Assembly (NCBI GenBank): GCA_002724825.1
Contig: PBPU01000025.1
Location: 3,631 to 32,917, forward strand
Source: Acidimicrobiaceae bacterium
GTDB taxonomy: Bacteria > Actinomycetota > Acidimicrobiia > Acidimicrobiales > UBA8592
DNA: 29,287 nucleotides
Direction: 5' to 3'
The notes below the pieces were generated by a model. The model had not been told where the DNA came from and did not search any database. It was given only the letters and a program-made list of their open reading frames with translations. Both the position numbers and the translations under genes were made by a program. This document shows, one piece after another, positions 14,632 through 23,053 of this stretch (positions are counted from its first letter, which is position 1; each line of letters starts with the position of its first letter).

Positions 14632-15618
14632 GTGGAAGCATCTGAACTTGACTTGATAGTTGCCGGAGTTCTAGCTGGAGACAGAACATGGATTGGTAAA
14701 GCAATAACTCTTGTTGAGAGTCGAAACAAAGATGACTTCGGTCATGCTGGGAGATTGCTCGAAACGCTGTTGCCTCATTCTGGCTCATCAAGCCGAATTG
14801 GAGTTACCGGAGCTCCGGGCGTGGGAAAGAGTACTTTTATAGATGAACTAGGAACACTACTTACGGAAAGAGGTCACCGTGTTGCTGTTCTAGCCGTTGA
14901 CCCATCAAGTTCAATTTCTGGGGGTTCTATTCTTGGAGATAAAACCCGTATGGATCGTCTTTCGTCCAACAAAGAAGCCTTTATTCGTCCCTCTCCTGCT
15001 TCTGGACTTTTGGGGGGCGTAACCCAAAGAACTAGGGAAACTATAGTTGTTCTAGAAGCAGCCGGATTCGATGTCGTTCTAGTTGAAACAGTTGGGGTTG
15101 GTCAAAGTGAGTCCCTTGTCGCTGATATGGTTGATTTTTTTCTTGTTCTTCTAATAGCTGGGGCCGGTGATGCCCTTCAAGGCATCAAGAAGGGAGTATT
15201 AGAAATAGCTGATTTACTTGTGGTCAATAAAGCCGATGGGGAGAATGAATTAAGAGCTCGTCAAGCAGCCAGAGAATATCAATCAGCTACAGAATTGTTA
15301 ACTCCCACGAATCCCAATTGGACCCCTCCGGTAATGACTAGTTCCGGATTGACGGGTCAGGGAGTAGAAGCTATCTGGGAGAAAATTTCTGAACACCGCG
15401 CTTTAATGATTGCCTCTGGTGATTGGGAATCTCGTAGGTCAGGTCAGAAAGTTAGATGGATGTGGGCCTTGATTGAAGACCGTCTTATCTATCGAATGCG
15501 CGAGGATCCAAAAATTGCTGCAACCATAGGAGATTTAGAAAAACACGTAAACGATGGCTCTATGACCCCCGTTGGTGCTGCAGACAGAGTTCTATCTGCA
15601 TTTAACGAAATGGAATAA
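14632..15618 (+). CDS. meaB: MeaB/ArgK-family G-protein chaperone of methylmalonyl-CoA mutase
   Basis: A 328-residue G3E GTPase that guards and reloads the mutase cofactor. It shows the P-loop GAPGVGKST at 60-68, the VDPSSSISGGSILGDKTRM segment, the family-typical VETVGVGQSE, and the guanine-specificity motif NKAD. The GTG start at 14632 lies 1 bp after the mutB stop, consistent with coupling. Its position directly behind mutB makes the MeaB assignment stronger than the older ArgK name. It is the last gene of the cluster and a strong hairpin follows at 15639. Confidence 0.95.
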   Translation: MEASELDLIVAGVLAGDRTWIGKAITLVESRNKDDFGHAGRLLETLLPHSGSSSRIGVTGAPGVGKSTFIDELGTLLTERGHRVAVLAVDPSSSISGGSILGDKTRMDRLSSNKEAFIRPSPASGLLGGVTQRTRETIVVLEAAGFDVVLVETVGVGQSESLVADMVDFFLVLLIAGAGDALQGIKKGVLEIADLLVVNKADGENELRARQAAREYQSATELLTPTNPNWTPPVMTSSGLTGQGVEAIWEKISEHRALMIASGDWESRRSGQKVRWMWALIEDRLIYRMREDPKIAATIGDLEKHVNDGSMTPVGAADRVLSAFNEME

Positions 15619-15638
15619 AGAAGAGGTCTAGAATATCC

Positions 15639-15665
15639 AAGCCCGGCGCCAAAGGCGCCGGGCTT
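15639..15665. terminator. GC-rich perfect hairpin between convergent meaB and nrdB
   Basis: AAGCCCGGCGCC and GGCGCCGGGCTT form a 12-bp perfect stem with a 3-base AAA loop. It lies 20 bp after meaB and 30 bp after nrdB on the opposite strand, so it can serve both. No U-tract follows on either strand, so it is not a canonical intrinsic terminator. U-poor stem-loops are often proposed as terminators in Actinobacteria. Confidence 0.75.
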
Positions 15666-15695
15666 GTCTGATCCAGTTGGGGGACTGGAGAACTG

Positions 15696-16790
15696 TTAGA
15701 AATCCTCGTCGAAAGCGACGTCTCCTTCGACGCCTACTTGATAAGACGTAACGGTTTTCTCAAAGAAATTAGTAAGCTCTTGAACGTCTTGGAGAGCCAT
15801 AAAGTCAAATGGGTTTTTTGAGCGGTATATAGGCTCAAGTCCAAGTTGCATTAAACGTTGGTCAGCGACAAATTGAAGATATTCTCTTGTATCTTTCAGG
15901 CTCATCCCATTAACTCCGCCACCCAATACATCTTCTGCGAACTTCATTTCGCATTCGACAGCTTCTTGGAGCATGTTTCGGATATCTTCCATAAGTTCAG
16001 GCGTCCATAGTTCTGGTTGCTGTTTACGGGCGGTATTCACTACTTCGAAAGCAAAATTCATATGGCAGCTTTCATCTCTGAAAACCCAATTAGTTCCGGC
16101 CGCAAGCCCGTTTAATAAGCCTTTACTCCTTAGGAAATATACGTAGGCGAATGCTGCAAAGAAGAATAAGCCCTCGATACAGGCAGCAAAGCAAATAAGG
16201 TTTAGAAGGAAAGTTCGCTGATCCTCTTCAGTCCTTACTTCTTCAAGGTCTTCCATTGTTCCCATCCATTTAAAGCAGAAGTCGCCTTTCTGTTTAATAG
16301 AGGGAATATTTTCTATAGCTGCAAATGCCTGCTCTCTTTCCTTTATGTCAGGAATGTAGTTATCAAGCAAAGTCAGGTAGAACTGCACATGGAGGGCTTC
16401 TTCATAGAGCTGCCTACTTAAATACATTCGCGCTTCTGGGGCGTTTATGTGCCGATAGAGGTTAAGAACAAGATTGTTAGCCACTATCGAATCTCCAGTT
16501 GCGAAGAATGCTACAAGGCGATTGATGAGGTGTTTTTCTGCTGGCAGCATATTCCGAAGATCTACCAAGTCATCTGAGAAGTCTATTTCATCAACGGTCC
16601 ATGTGTTCTTGATTGCATCTTTGTACATTTCAAAGAACTGCGGGTATTTCATAGGTCGAAGAGTGAGATTAAAACCAGGGTCAAGAATATTTTCTGGCCT
16701 TGAGGGTAATAGCTGGGAAGGTTCTTCTACAGTATTAGGAATCTCTGGTTCGGGGGTGAGTGGGACAGAGTTATCTTCTGCTAGAGCCAT
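15696..16790 (-). CDS. nrdB: Class I ribonucleotide reductase beta subunit
   Basis: The radical-generating small subunit. In its 364 residues all metal ligands are in place: D100, E131, H134 (EALH), E206 (IEGLFF), E240 and H243 (RDESCH). A tyrosine sits at the radical position, Y138, four residues after H134, so the tyrosyl-radical type is preferred to the class Ic type with phenylalanine there. The protein ends in acidic VAFDEDF, a tail of the kind that docks into NrdA. ATG 16790 has a strong AAAGGAG site. It lies 15 bp after nrdA. The metal (Fe or Mn) cannot be read from sequence. Confidence 0.96.
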   Translation of the reverse strand: MALAEDNSVPLTPEPEIPNTVEEPSQLLPSRPENILDPGFNLTLRPMKYPQFFEMYKDAIKNTWTVDEIDFSDDLVDLRNMLPAEKHLINRLVAFFATGDSIVANNLVLNLYRHINAPEARMYLSRQLYEEALHVQFYLTLLDNYIPDIKEREQAFAAIENIPSIKQKGDFCFKWMGTMEDLEEVRTEEDQRTFLLNLICFAACIEGLFFFAAFAYVYFLRSKGLLNGLAAGTNWVFRDESCHMNFAFEVVNTARKQQPELWTPELMEDIRNMLQEAVECEMKFAEDVLGGGVNGMSLKDTREYLQFVADQRLMQLGLEPIYRSKNPFDFMALQDVQELTNFFEKTVTSYQVGVEGDVAFDEDF

Positions 16791-16805
16791 GGGTTTCTCC
16801 TTTCG

Positions 16806-19334
16806 TTATTGACATGAATCGCAGGATTCAGGGTTCTCTAGGGAACAAGCGAGCTCTTCCTCATTCTTGAACCCCTGAGCTTCTCCATCTGGTGGAGTTT
16901 CTGGTTTTGTACTTACTGTTGTTTGGTTGATTCTTGTTGCAGGCCTTGATCGGAGGTAGTAGGTAGTTTTTATACCTTGTTTCCATGCGTACATGTACAT
17001 TGAACTTAATTTTCCTATCGTTGGGGATTCCATGAATAAATTCAATGATTGACTTTGATCGATAAAAGCTCCTCTATCAGCTGCCATTTCTATTAAAGAT
17101 TTCATCGGTATTTCCCAAGCTGTTCTATATACCTCTTTTAGGTCATCTGGGATTCTGTCGACATCTTGAACCGAGCCTTCATTGAGTATGAGGTCTTTAC
17201 GCATTTCTTCATCCCATAGTCCTCTGGCTTGAAGTTCTTTAACTAGGTATTTATTAATTTGCATGAATTCACCAGATAGTGTTTCGCGCTTAAACAAATT
17301 AGAAACCTGCGGTTCAATGCACTCATAGCATCCAGCTATGGAAGCTATGGTCGCCGTTGGAGCAATAGCGATCATCAGGGAGTTGCGTAATCCATACTTC
17401 TCTATACGGTCTCGGAGCGTTTGCCACCGTTCAGGGTCAGTAGGCTCTATCCCCCATAAATCGAACTGGAGGTCACCCTTTGCAGCCCTTGTTAGCGGGA
17501 ACGTGTCATGAGGTCCGCTTACTTCTGCAAGCTCAGTTGAAGCCCAGAGCGCATTGAAATATATTTCTTCGCTAATTCTTTTTGATACTTCTCTTGCAGT
17601 TTCTGAATCGAAAGCTACGCCCATTTTGAAAAACACATCTTGAAGCCCCATGAGCCCAAGTCCGACAGGACGCCATTGATTATTAGACGTGCTGGCTTCA
17701 CCTATCGGGTAGAAGTTGATATCGATGACCCGGTCAAGAAATGGTACGACCTGACGAACTGTCTCTCCAAGCTGCTCATAATTAAAATTCATTTCGTCAT
17801 TTTGGGTTACAAAAGATCCGAGGTTTACAGACCCAAGATTACAAACAGCTGTTTCAGACTGGTTTGTTACCTCAATGATTTCTGTACACAGATTTGATAG
17901 GTGGACCACTCTTGCAGGTTCTTCTTTATCCGCTGTCTTAACTTCATTTCCGGTTTGGTTGCATTTGAGGTTTGATGCATCTTTAAATGTCATCCACCCA
18001 TTTCCGGTTTGGGCAAGAGTCCGCATCATTTTTGTATAGAGATCTCGAGCGGGAATTTGCCTCTCATATAGTTCTGCCTCTTCAGCCTCTATGTATGCTT
18101 TCTCGAATTCATCTCCGAAAAGGTCAGTGAGGTGGGGAACTTTCTTAGGGTCGAATAGGCTCCATTGCCAGTCGTTTTCTACCCGCGTCATGAAGAGGTC
18201 AGGAACCCAGTTCGCAATATTGAGATTATGGGTCCTTCGAGCATGATCACCTGTATTGTCCCTTAACTCGAGGAAGTCTTCAACGTCATCATGCCAAGTC
18301 TCTAGATAAATGCATGCAGCTCCCTTTCGCCTTCCTCCTTGATTCACTGCGGCGACTGAACTATCAAGTGTTTTTAGCCAAGGTACTATCCCGTTAGACA
18401 GACCGTTGGTTCCTTGTATCAGGCTTCCTTGACTCCTGATTCGGTGCCATGCTACTCCGATAACACCGGCGAACTTTGAAAGTTGAGCAATATCCGTGTA
18501 CCTCTTGTAGATGCCTTCCAAGGAATCCTCTGGGGAGTCGAGAAGGTAACAACTTGATAGTTGCTGATGGGTCGTTCCAGAATTAAATAGCGTGGGGCTG
18601 GAAGGAAGGTATGCCAAAGAGGACATAAGATCATAGAACCCAACTGCTTCTTCTACGTTTTGTGAAAGGCCACATGCAACTCGGAGGAAAAAATACTGTG
18701 GAGTTTCAATAACTTCCCTTGTTTCAGGGTGGCGAAGTAAGTACCTATCGTAAACTGTTCGCAGGCCGAAGAACTCAAAATTTTGATCCCTGCTCGAGTC
18801 AACAGCAGCGTTGAGTGTTGATGCGTGTTCCAATACGAAAGCTAGAGCGCTGTCACCAATTACCCCAAGTTCATGTCCGCGTGAGACTGATTCTGTGAAC
18901 CATGGAATGTTTTGATTTCTAACCTCTTTATCTATATAGGTCGAAAGAAGGCGACCGGCTAAACGGGAGTATCGAGGTTCTTCGACAATGAGGCCTGCAG
19001 CAGTTCGTATTGACAGTTCGTCTAGCTCGCGTGTAGTCGCTCCATCTGCGAGAGCGGAGATAGTTCTTGTAGCAACTCGCATCGGGTCGACCCCAGGTAG
19101 GCCTTCGGCGCAACGTGCTACCGCATTCACAATTTTATTTACGTCTACTTCTTCTAAGTCGCCATTTCGTTTTTTAACACGCATGCTGAGATTGGACTCA
19201 ATCCCATCAACAGTAGAAGCGAGGCTTGGAGGGCTTTCTGCAAGATTCGGAACTTCAGTTATGGTTTGTTCCGCTTCTTCTTCGTTTTGTATTTTTTCTG
19301 TTTCAGTATCTACAGATGGTTCAGAAAGTGCCAC
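16806..19334 (-). CDS. nrdA: Class I ribonucleotide reductase alpha subunit
   Basis: Reduces ribonucleoside diphosphates to deoxy forms with the radical from NrdB. The 842-residue protein has an ATP-cone at about 51-140 (MRVKKRNGDLEEVDVNKI), so allosteric activity control by ATP/dATP is likely. The active site shows N481, C483 and E485 (NLCTE) and the redox cysteines C262 and C498. A CDSC pair near the C-terminus is the mobile thiol relay. The first 45 residues are acidic and look unstructured. It starts at GTG 19334 with AGGAGA eight bases upstream. It has its own promoter and a leader of about 135 nt. Confidence 0.97.
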   Translation of the reverse strand: MALSEPSVDTETEKIQNEEEAEQTITEVPNLAESPPSLASTVDGIESNLSMRVKKRNGDLEEVDVNKIVNAVARCAEGLPGVDPMRVATRTISALADGATTRELDELSIRTAAGLIVEEPRYSRLAGRLLSTYIDKEVRNQNIPWFTESVSRGHELGVIGDSALAFVLEHASTLNAAVDSSRDQNFEFFGLRTVYDRYLLRHPETREVIETPQYFFLRVACGLSQNVEEAVGFYDLMSSLAYLPSSPTLFNSGTTHQQLSSCYLLDSPEDSLEGIYKRYTDIAQLSKFAGVIGVAWHRIRSQGSLIQGTNGLSNGIVPWLKTLDSSVAAVNQGGRRKGAACIYLETWHDDVEDFLELRDNTGDHARRTHNLNIANWVPDLFMTRVENDWQWSLFDPKKVPHLTDLFGDEFEKAYIEAEEAELYERQIPARDLYTKMMRTLAQTGNGWMTFKDASNLKCNQTGNEVKTADKEEPARVVHLSNLCTEIIEVTNQSETAVCNLGSVNLGSFVTQNDEMNFNYEQLGETVRQVVPFLDRVIDINFYPIGEASTSNNQWRPVGLGLMGLQDVFFKMGVAFDSETAREVSKRISEEIYFNALWASTELAEVSGPHDTFPLTRAAKGDLQFDLWGIEPTDPERWQTLRDRIEKYGLRNSLMIAIAPTATIASIAGCYECIEPQVSNLFKRETLSGEFMQINKYLVKELQARGLWDEEMRKDLILNEGSVQDVDRIPDDLKEVYRTAWEIPMKSLIEMAADRGAFIDQSQSLNLFMESPTIGKLSSMYMYAWKQGIKTTYYLRSRPATRINQTTVSTKPETPPDGEAQGFKNEEELACSLENPESCDSCQ

Positions 19335-19450
19335 TTGTTGTTCTCCTAAATATCCCCCAGCTTTAGCCCGGAATTTCTTTGGGCCCTGATTACCGAGACA
19401 CCTGCAACAAATTCTTTGGTTGCTTCGTAGTCACGGCTCTGACATTCATC

Positions 19451-19465
19451 GTTTCTTTAAGAAAC
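19451..19465. repeat. Short palindrome GTTTCTT-T-AAGAAAC in the nrdA leader
   Basis: Perfect 7-bp arms flank a single base. If the promoter at 19479-19508 is correct, this lies at about +7 to +21 of the nrdAB transcript, a place where repressors often bind. It could equally be chance in an AT-rich stretch. Confidence 0.4.
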
Positions 19466-19476
19466 TTGCCAGATAC

Positions 19477-19500
19477 TAATTACACCCTTGTAACTACACC
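19477..19500. repeat. Tandem repeat TAATTACACC / TAACTACACC within the nrdA promoter
   Basis: Two 10-bp copies differing at one base, with starts 14 bp apart and CTTG between. They fill the space between the candidate -35 and -10 elements. They do not look like the usual 16-bp NrdR box palindrome, although the nrd context makes a regulator site plausible. Confidence 0.4.
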
Positions 19501-19508
19501 TATGTCAA
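19479..19508 (-). promoter_or_regulatory. Candidate sigma-70-type promoter of nrdAB
   Basis: On the minus strand a perfect TTGACA (19508-19503) is followed after 18 bp by TGTAAT (19484-19479), five of six matches to the -10 consensus. Transcription would start near 19472, giving a leader of about 137 nt before GTG 19334. The 202-bp gap between nrdA and the RraA-like gene holds this promoter and short repeats; I see no gene in it. Confidence 0.6.
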
Positions 19509-19536
19509 TAGTTATTGAAATATTTTTTAAGAAATT

Positions 19537-20019
19537 TTATAGAAGTAGATTTGGTTTAGAAATGATAACCCCATCTGAGTCTGCATAGACCCATAATCCA
19601 GGGTTTATGGTGACTCCCAAAAAATGAACAGGTTCTCCAATGGAGCCTTTATTTCGTTTGATGCTTCGTCTAGGAATTGTTCCAAGTGCCCTTACACCGA
19701 TCGGTATGTCTGCAATTACTTGCGAATCCCGAATATAGCCATGGACAATAACGGCTGCCCATTGATTGTCGAAAGCTAGTTGTGCAAGTTGATCCCCCAA
19801 AAGGGCGCAAAGGGTAGATCCTCCACCGTCAACCACCAGTACTCGGTTTTCTCCTGGTCCCTCTAAAGCTTTACGAACAAATGAATTATCTTCTGGAGCT
19901 GTAACCGTTTGAGCTTGTCCATAGAAACATGGCTTTCCCCCGAAAGTAGAAAGGCCTGGGAGAAGAACTTCGGTTTCAGGAAATTGATCAAGAAGGTCAG
20001 CAGTAGCGAAATTTTCCAT
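19537..20019 (-). CDS. RraA-like protein (RraA / HMG aldolase family)
   Basis: A 160-residue protein of the family that includes the RNase E inhibitor RraA and 4-hydroxy-4-methyl-2-oxoglutarate aldolases. Recognisable blocks are ENFATADLLDQFPE at the N-terminus, VLVVDGGGSTLCALLGDQLAQLA, and VIVHGYIRDSQVI with the conserved Arg-Asp. It begins 9 bp after modC and is probably co-transcribed with the molybdate genes, an unusual neighbour. Length and N-terminus fit RraA better than the longer aldolases, but sequence alone does not separate regulator from enzyme. No transmembrane segment or signal is seen. Confidence 0.85.
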   Translation of the reverse strand: MENFATADLLDQFPETEVLLPGLSTFGGKPCFYGQAQTVTAPEDNSFVRKALEGPGENRVLVVDGGGSTLCALLGDQLAQLAFDNQWAAVIVHGYIRDSQVIADIPIGVRALGTIPRRSIKRNKGSIGEPVHFLGVTINPGLWVYADSDGVIISKPNLLL

Positions 20020-20028
20020 ACATACTTT

Positions 20029-21099
20029 TTAGCGTAAAGTTCGCTTAGGGATGACATTAAGTTCATTTGCTTTGATGGCTGCCCAGCATTTCGACCCAAG
20101 GCGCAGATCAAGGTGATGCAATGATTCTTTTGTGATTATCGCTGTGGCTTCGAATGGGCCTGCTAATCCGACTCGGACTATTTCACCATCTGCGTGAAGA
20201 GCACTAACGGTAGCTTCCCATACATTCCGAGGTGACCCATCAGGAGGATCTGTATAGAGCGAAACGGCCGAAGAAGAGAAACTGATATTGACTTCTCCAT
20301 TCCACTTTTCAGCAAGGCGTAGTGAGCCTCCCCCGTGAACGTTTGCTTCAAACTCGTTTACGCTAGCTGAGAGAAGGTTTAGGTTAAGAAATTTTGCTAC
20401 CCATGAGTTCACGGGTTGGGTAGAAACATCCACGGGTGTGCCTCTTTGGATAACCGTTCCATTGTCAATGACTATCATCTTTTTTCCAATCAGAAGAGCT
20501 TCTACTGGATTATGAGAGACAAGGACAAGAGTTGTTTGAAGGCCTTTTAGGAATTCTCCGATCCATGATGAAGCCTCAATATCAATTGAAGAAGTGGGCT
20601 CATCAAGTAAAAGAATACCGGGGCTACCTGCAAGAGATCTTGCAAGCGCGACTCTAGATAGTTGACCTCCTGAAAGTGTGCTTGGGAGGCGGTTACGTAT
20701 TTCAGAAAGTTCAAATCGTTCGATTGATTCTTCAATGATACTCCGAGCTATTTTGGGTTCGACTTTCATCTGTCGGAGTGGGTAGGCGATATTCTTTGTT
20801 ACGTTTAGGTGTGGAAAAACTGCACCTGTTTGTAGTTGAAGGACGGTGGGTCGTTTGTGAGCCGGAAGAAAGGTGTGGCTTTCTGGCTGATCGACCAACT
20901 GATTATCAATTTTCAAGGTTCCTTTTGTAAGTGGCAGTAGCCCTGCGAGTATACGAAGGAGTGCAGATTTCCCTGCGCCGTTTTGCCCTATTACAACTAT
21001 ATGTTCTCCTTTTTCTACCTGGAGGCTATAGCTGAGTTGATTAAAACCTAAAGCAGTTTCCCCGTCTAGTTCTAGCGCTTTCACTTTTGCCCTATCCAT
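20029..21099 (-). CDS. modC: Molybdate ABC transporter ATP-binding protein
   Basis: The ATPase of the molybdate importer, acting on the inner face of the membrane with ModB. Of 356 residues, about 1-235 form the nucleotide-binding domain: Walker A GQNGAGKS (38-45), signature LSGGQ, Walker B ILLLDEP, and H-loop VSHNPVEA. The last 100 or so residues resemble a TOBE/Mop-type oxyanion-sensing domain (RNVWEATVSALHADGEIVRVGL). The start ATG 21099 overlaps the end of modB by 19 bp. Molybdate rather than sulfate or tungstate is chosen because of ModA and the HTH-Mop regulator in the same operon; tungstate cannot be excluded. Confidence 0.9.
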   Translation of the reverse strand: MDRAKVKALELDGETALGFNQLSYSLQVEKGEHIVVIGQNGAGKSALLRILAGLLPLTKGTLKIDNQLVDQPESHTFLPAHKRPTVLQLQTGAVFPHLNVTKNIAYPLRQMKVEPKIARSIIEESIERFELSEIRNRLPSTLSGGQLSRVALARSLAGSPGILLLDEPTSSIDIEASSWIGEFLKGLQTTLVLVSHNPVEALLIGKKMIVIDNGTVIQRGTPVDVSTQPVNSWVAKFLNLNLLSASVNEFEANVHGGGSLRLAEKWNGEVNISFSSSAVSLYTDPPDGSPRNVWEATVSALHADGEIVRVGLAGPFEATAIITKESLHHLDLRLGSKCWAAIKANELNVIPKRTLR

Positions 21100-21875
21100 C
21101 TGCCGCGTAGGGTGATAAGAACGCCAAGTGAGATTGTTACCATAATCATCCCAATCACCACAGCCCGATTTGGGTCACTCTCCAAAGCTACGAACAGTTC
21201 TAATGGTAGTGTTCTGGTTCTGCCTGGGTTATCCCCTGCAAAGGTAATTGTTGCCCCGAATTCGCCTAAAGCTCGAGCCCATGAAAGTGTAAGTCCAGTA
21301 ATTAGACCTGTTTTTATCAAAGGAATCGTTATAGAAAAGAAGGTGCGTGTCGGGCTTGAGCCTAGGCTCATGGCACTCTCCTCGTAGTCGCTGTCAACAT
21401 CTTTTATTGATGCTTCGATTGCAAGAACAAAGAAGGGGAGTGAAACGAAAGTTGCCGCGACTATTGCTCCTGCTGTTGTAAATGGGAGTGTTAAACCAAA
21501 CCATTGATCAAGTTTTTGGCCAACAAACCCTCGACGCCCTAAAGCAAATAGAAGAGCAGTTCCTCCAGCTACTGGAGGCAGCACCATCGGTAAGAGCACT
21601 ATTGCCCTTAGAAGTCTGATCCAGGAGCTATGAGACCGGGCTAGGATCCACCCGAGAGGTAGTCCAAGGAGCAGGCAGATAAAGGCTGAGACGGTTGCGA
21701 CTAATAGAGATAAAGAAATAGCACTTCGAACTGAGGTCTCACCGAGAATTGAAAGAAAAGAATTCCAAGGTGTTCTCTGTGCTAACCCAATAAACGGTAA
21801 AAGAATAAGCAGCATTGCAAATGTGCTAAATATCGCAATAGGAGGAGGTACTATGACTAGTCTTCTAGTTTTCAT
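21081..21875 (-). CDS. modB: Molybdate ABC transporter permease
   Basis: A 264-residue inner-membrane permease with several hydrophobic segments. The binding-protein-dependent transport signature appears as the EESAMSLGSSPTRTFFSITIPLIKTGL coupling-helix region, followed by WARALGEFGATITFAGDNPGRTRTLPLELF, which is typical of ModB. ATG 21875, with GGGAAA upstream, was preferred over an in-frame start at 21932 that lies within modA. The gene overlaps modA by 11 bp and modC by 19 bp, so the three transporter subunits are tightly coupled. Confidence 0.92.
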   Translation of the reverse strand: MKTRRLVIVPPPIAIFSTFAMLLILLPFIGLAQRTPWNSFLSILGETSVRSAISLSLLVATVSAFICLLLGLPLGWILARSHSSWIRLLRAIVLLPMVLPPVAGGTALLFALGRRGFVGQKLDQWFGLTLPFTTAGAIVAATFVSLPFFVLAIEASIKDVDSDYEESAMSLGSSPTRTFFSITIPLIKTGLITGLTLSWARALGEFGATITFAGDNPGRTRTLPLELFVALESDPNRAVVIGMIMVTISLGVLITLRGRWIGQK

Positions 21876-22626
21876 ATGATTTCCCAAACCCGTGATTATT
21901 AAGGATCGCCTGTCCACTTTGCGAAAGGACAAAGTCCATAAATTTTTTCGCTGTTAATTCAGCTGGTCTTAGCACAGCAATGGGGTACATGGTTTTGAGG
22001 TCTTTTAGTTCCGGAATATCGATTACCTTCATCTTGGAAGTCACGTCAGATATATAAATCAGGCCGGCATCTACTTCCCCCAGTTCTACCTTTGTTCTAA
22101 CAGACCGGACGTTCGGTTCCATTGACACTGGGTCGAGTCGAATGTCTTCTTGTTCAGCGAACGCGTATGAAAGAGCACCGCAAGGTACTACCTGGGAGCA
22201 CACTGCCAGTTTTTTTCCTCGGATGTCAGAAAATGAGGTTATGGATCCAGGGTTTTGTAAAGGTGTCACTAAGGCCAGATGGTTACTTGCGAAAATTTGA
22301 ATTTGAAATTCGGTTTCCACATGTCCGGAATCAACGATTCGGTTCATTGTTTGTTCATTCGCTAGTGCTATTACATTTGCTTCTGCGCCTTCGGTAATTT
22401 GGGTGGCCAAGGTTGCGCTACCAGCTGTGTAAAGAGAAGTACTTAATCCTGTTTCAGCTTCGAAGGCTTCTGATATCTCCAAAAAAACATCGGATAGGGA
22501 AGCAGCTGCCATTATTCTTATATCTGCTTTCTCACGACTGCACCCTGTTAGGAAGCTAATGAGTCCAGAAAAAATCATTACCCCTACCAATGCGATAGGT
22601 AGTTCACTAGAATGGCTTTTTTTCAT
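21865..22626 (-). CDS. modA: Molybdate-binding lipoprotein
   Basis: The extracytoplasmic binding protein that delivers the oxyanion to ModBC. A hydrophobic signal of about 28 residues ends in the lipobox LTGC with lipidated C29, so it is membrane-anchored, as expected where there is one cell membrane. The mature part starts IRIMAAASLSDVFLEI and contains LYTAGSATLATQI, matching the ligand-binding serines of ModA. VGEVDAGLIYISDV type sequence (GEVDAGLIYISD) follows. It lies 15 bp after the regulator gene and overlaps modB by 11 bp. Total length is 253 residues, normal for the family. Confidence 0.93.
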   Translation of the reverse strand: MKKSHSSELPIALVGVMIFSGLISFLTGCSREKADIRIMAAASLSDVFLEISEAFEAETGLSTSLYTAGSATLATQITEGAEANVIALANEQTMNRIVDSGHVETEFQIQIFASNHLALVTPLQNPGSITSFSDIRGKKLAVCSQVVPCGALSYAFAEQEDIRLDPVSMEPNVRSVRTKVELGEVDAGLIYISDVTSKMKVIDIPELKDLKTMYPIAVLRPAELTAKKFMDFVLSQSGQAILNNHGFGKSYEN

Positions 22627-22641
22627 AGCGACAATGCCAAA

Positions 22642-23031
22642 CTAAGGAAGCTCGATTACGACGTTTGTTGACTTAACGACCGCTGCAGCAAGTACTCCCT
22701 GTTCAAGATTCATCTCTTGAGCTGCTTCAGATGAAATAAGCGAAACAAAGCGATGGCTGCCTGCCTGAATTTCGATTTGGGCCATCACTCCATCTTGAAC
22801 GACTTTAGTTACTAGGCCGACGAAACGATTTCGAGCGGATATGCGTTGTCCATGATCAGACTCAAGATCTGCAGTTTGTTGAAGAAATTGAGCGAGGTCT
22901 TTCCCGTCGATGATCCTATGTCCTCCGTCAGATCGAGTAGCCGTGATCCGGCCTTCATCTATCCACGTTCTTACAGTGTCCACACTTACAGCAAGCAAAT
23001 TTGCCACTTGGCCTATCCGGTATGTTGTCAT
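22642..23031 (-). CDS. HTH-Mop fusion regulator, probable molybdate sensor
   Basis: A 129-residue protein in two parts. Residues about 4-55 form a MerR/excisionase-like (BldC-like) helix-turn-helix: YRIGQVANLLAVSVDTVRTW and GGHRII. Residues about 66-128 form a single Mop/TOBE oxyanion-binding domain, beginning SARNRFVGLVTKV and ending VVKSTNVVIELP. This differs from E. coli ModE, which has a winged helix and two Mop units. ATG 23031 has AAGGA upstream and was preferred to the ATG at 23058. It heads the mod operon, so it probably controls it in response to molybdate, perhaps through the AT-rich repeats just upstream. Confidence 0.88.
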   Translation of the reverse strand: MTTYRIGQVANLLAVSVDTVRTWIDEGRITATRSDGGHRIIDGKDLAQFLQQTADLESDHGQRISARNRFVGLVTKVVQDGVMAQIEIQAGSHRFVSLISSEAAQEMNLEQGVLAAAVVKSTNVVIELP

Positions 23032-23053
23032 GTAAATCCTTATTCCTATGATA

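Noticed and set aside
15696..16790. NrdB as class Ic (Chlamydia-like, radical-tyrosine lacking)
   Set aside because: The residue four positions after the ligand histidine is tyrosine (Y138), not phenylalanine.
19335..19470. Possible riboswitch in the roughly 135-nt nrdA leader
   Set aside because: Only short weak stems such as GCAAC/GTTGC are visible, with no conserved riboswitch core; the class I enzyme does not use cobalamin.
19379..19588. Open frame of 69 codons on the plus strand, spanning the nrdA leader and the end of the RraA-like gene
   Set aside because: It overlaps the nrdA promoter and an established gene, has no ribosome-binding site and no recognisable protein features.
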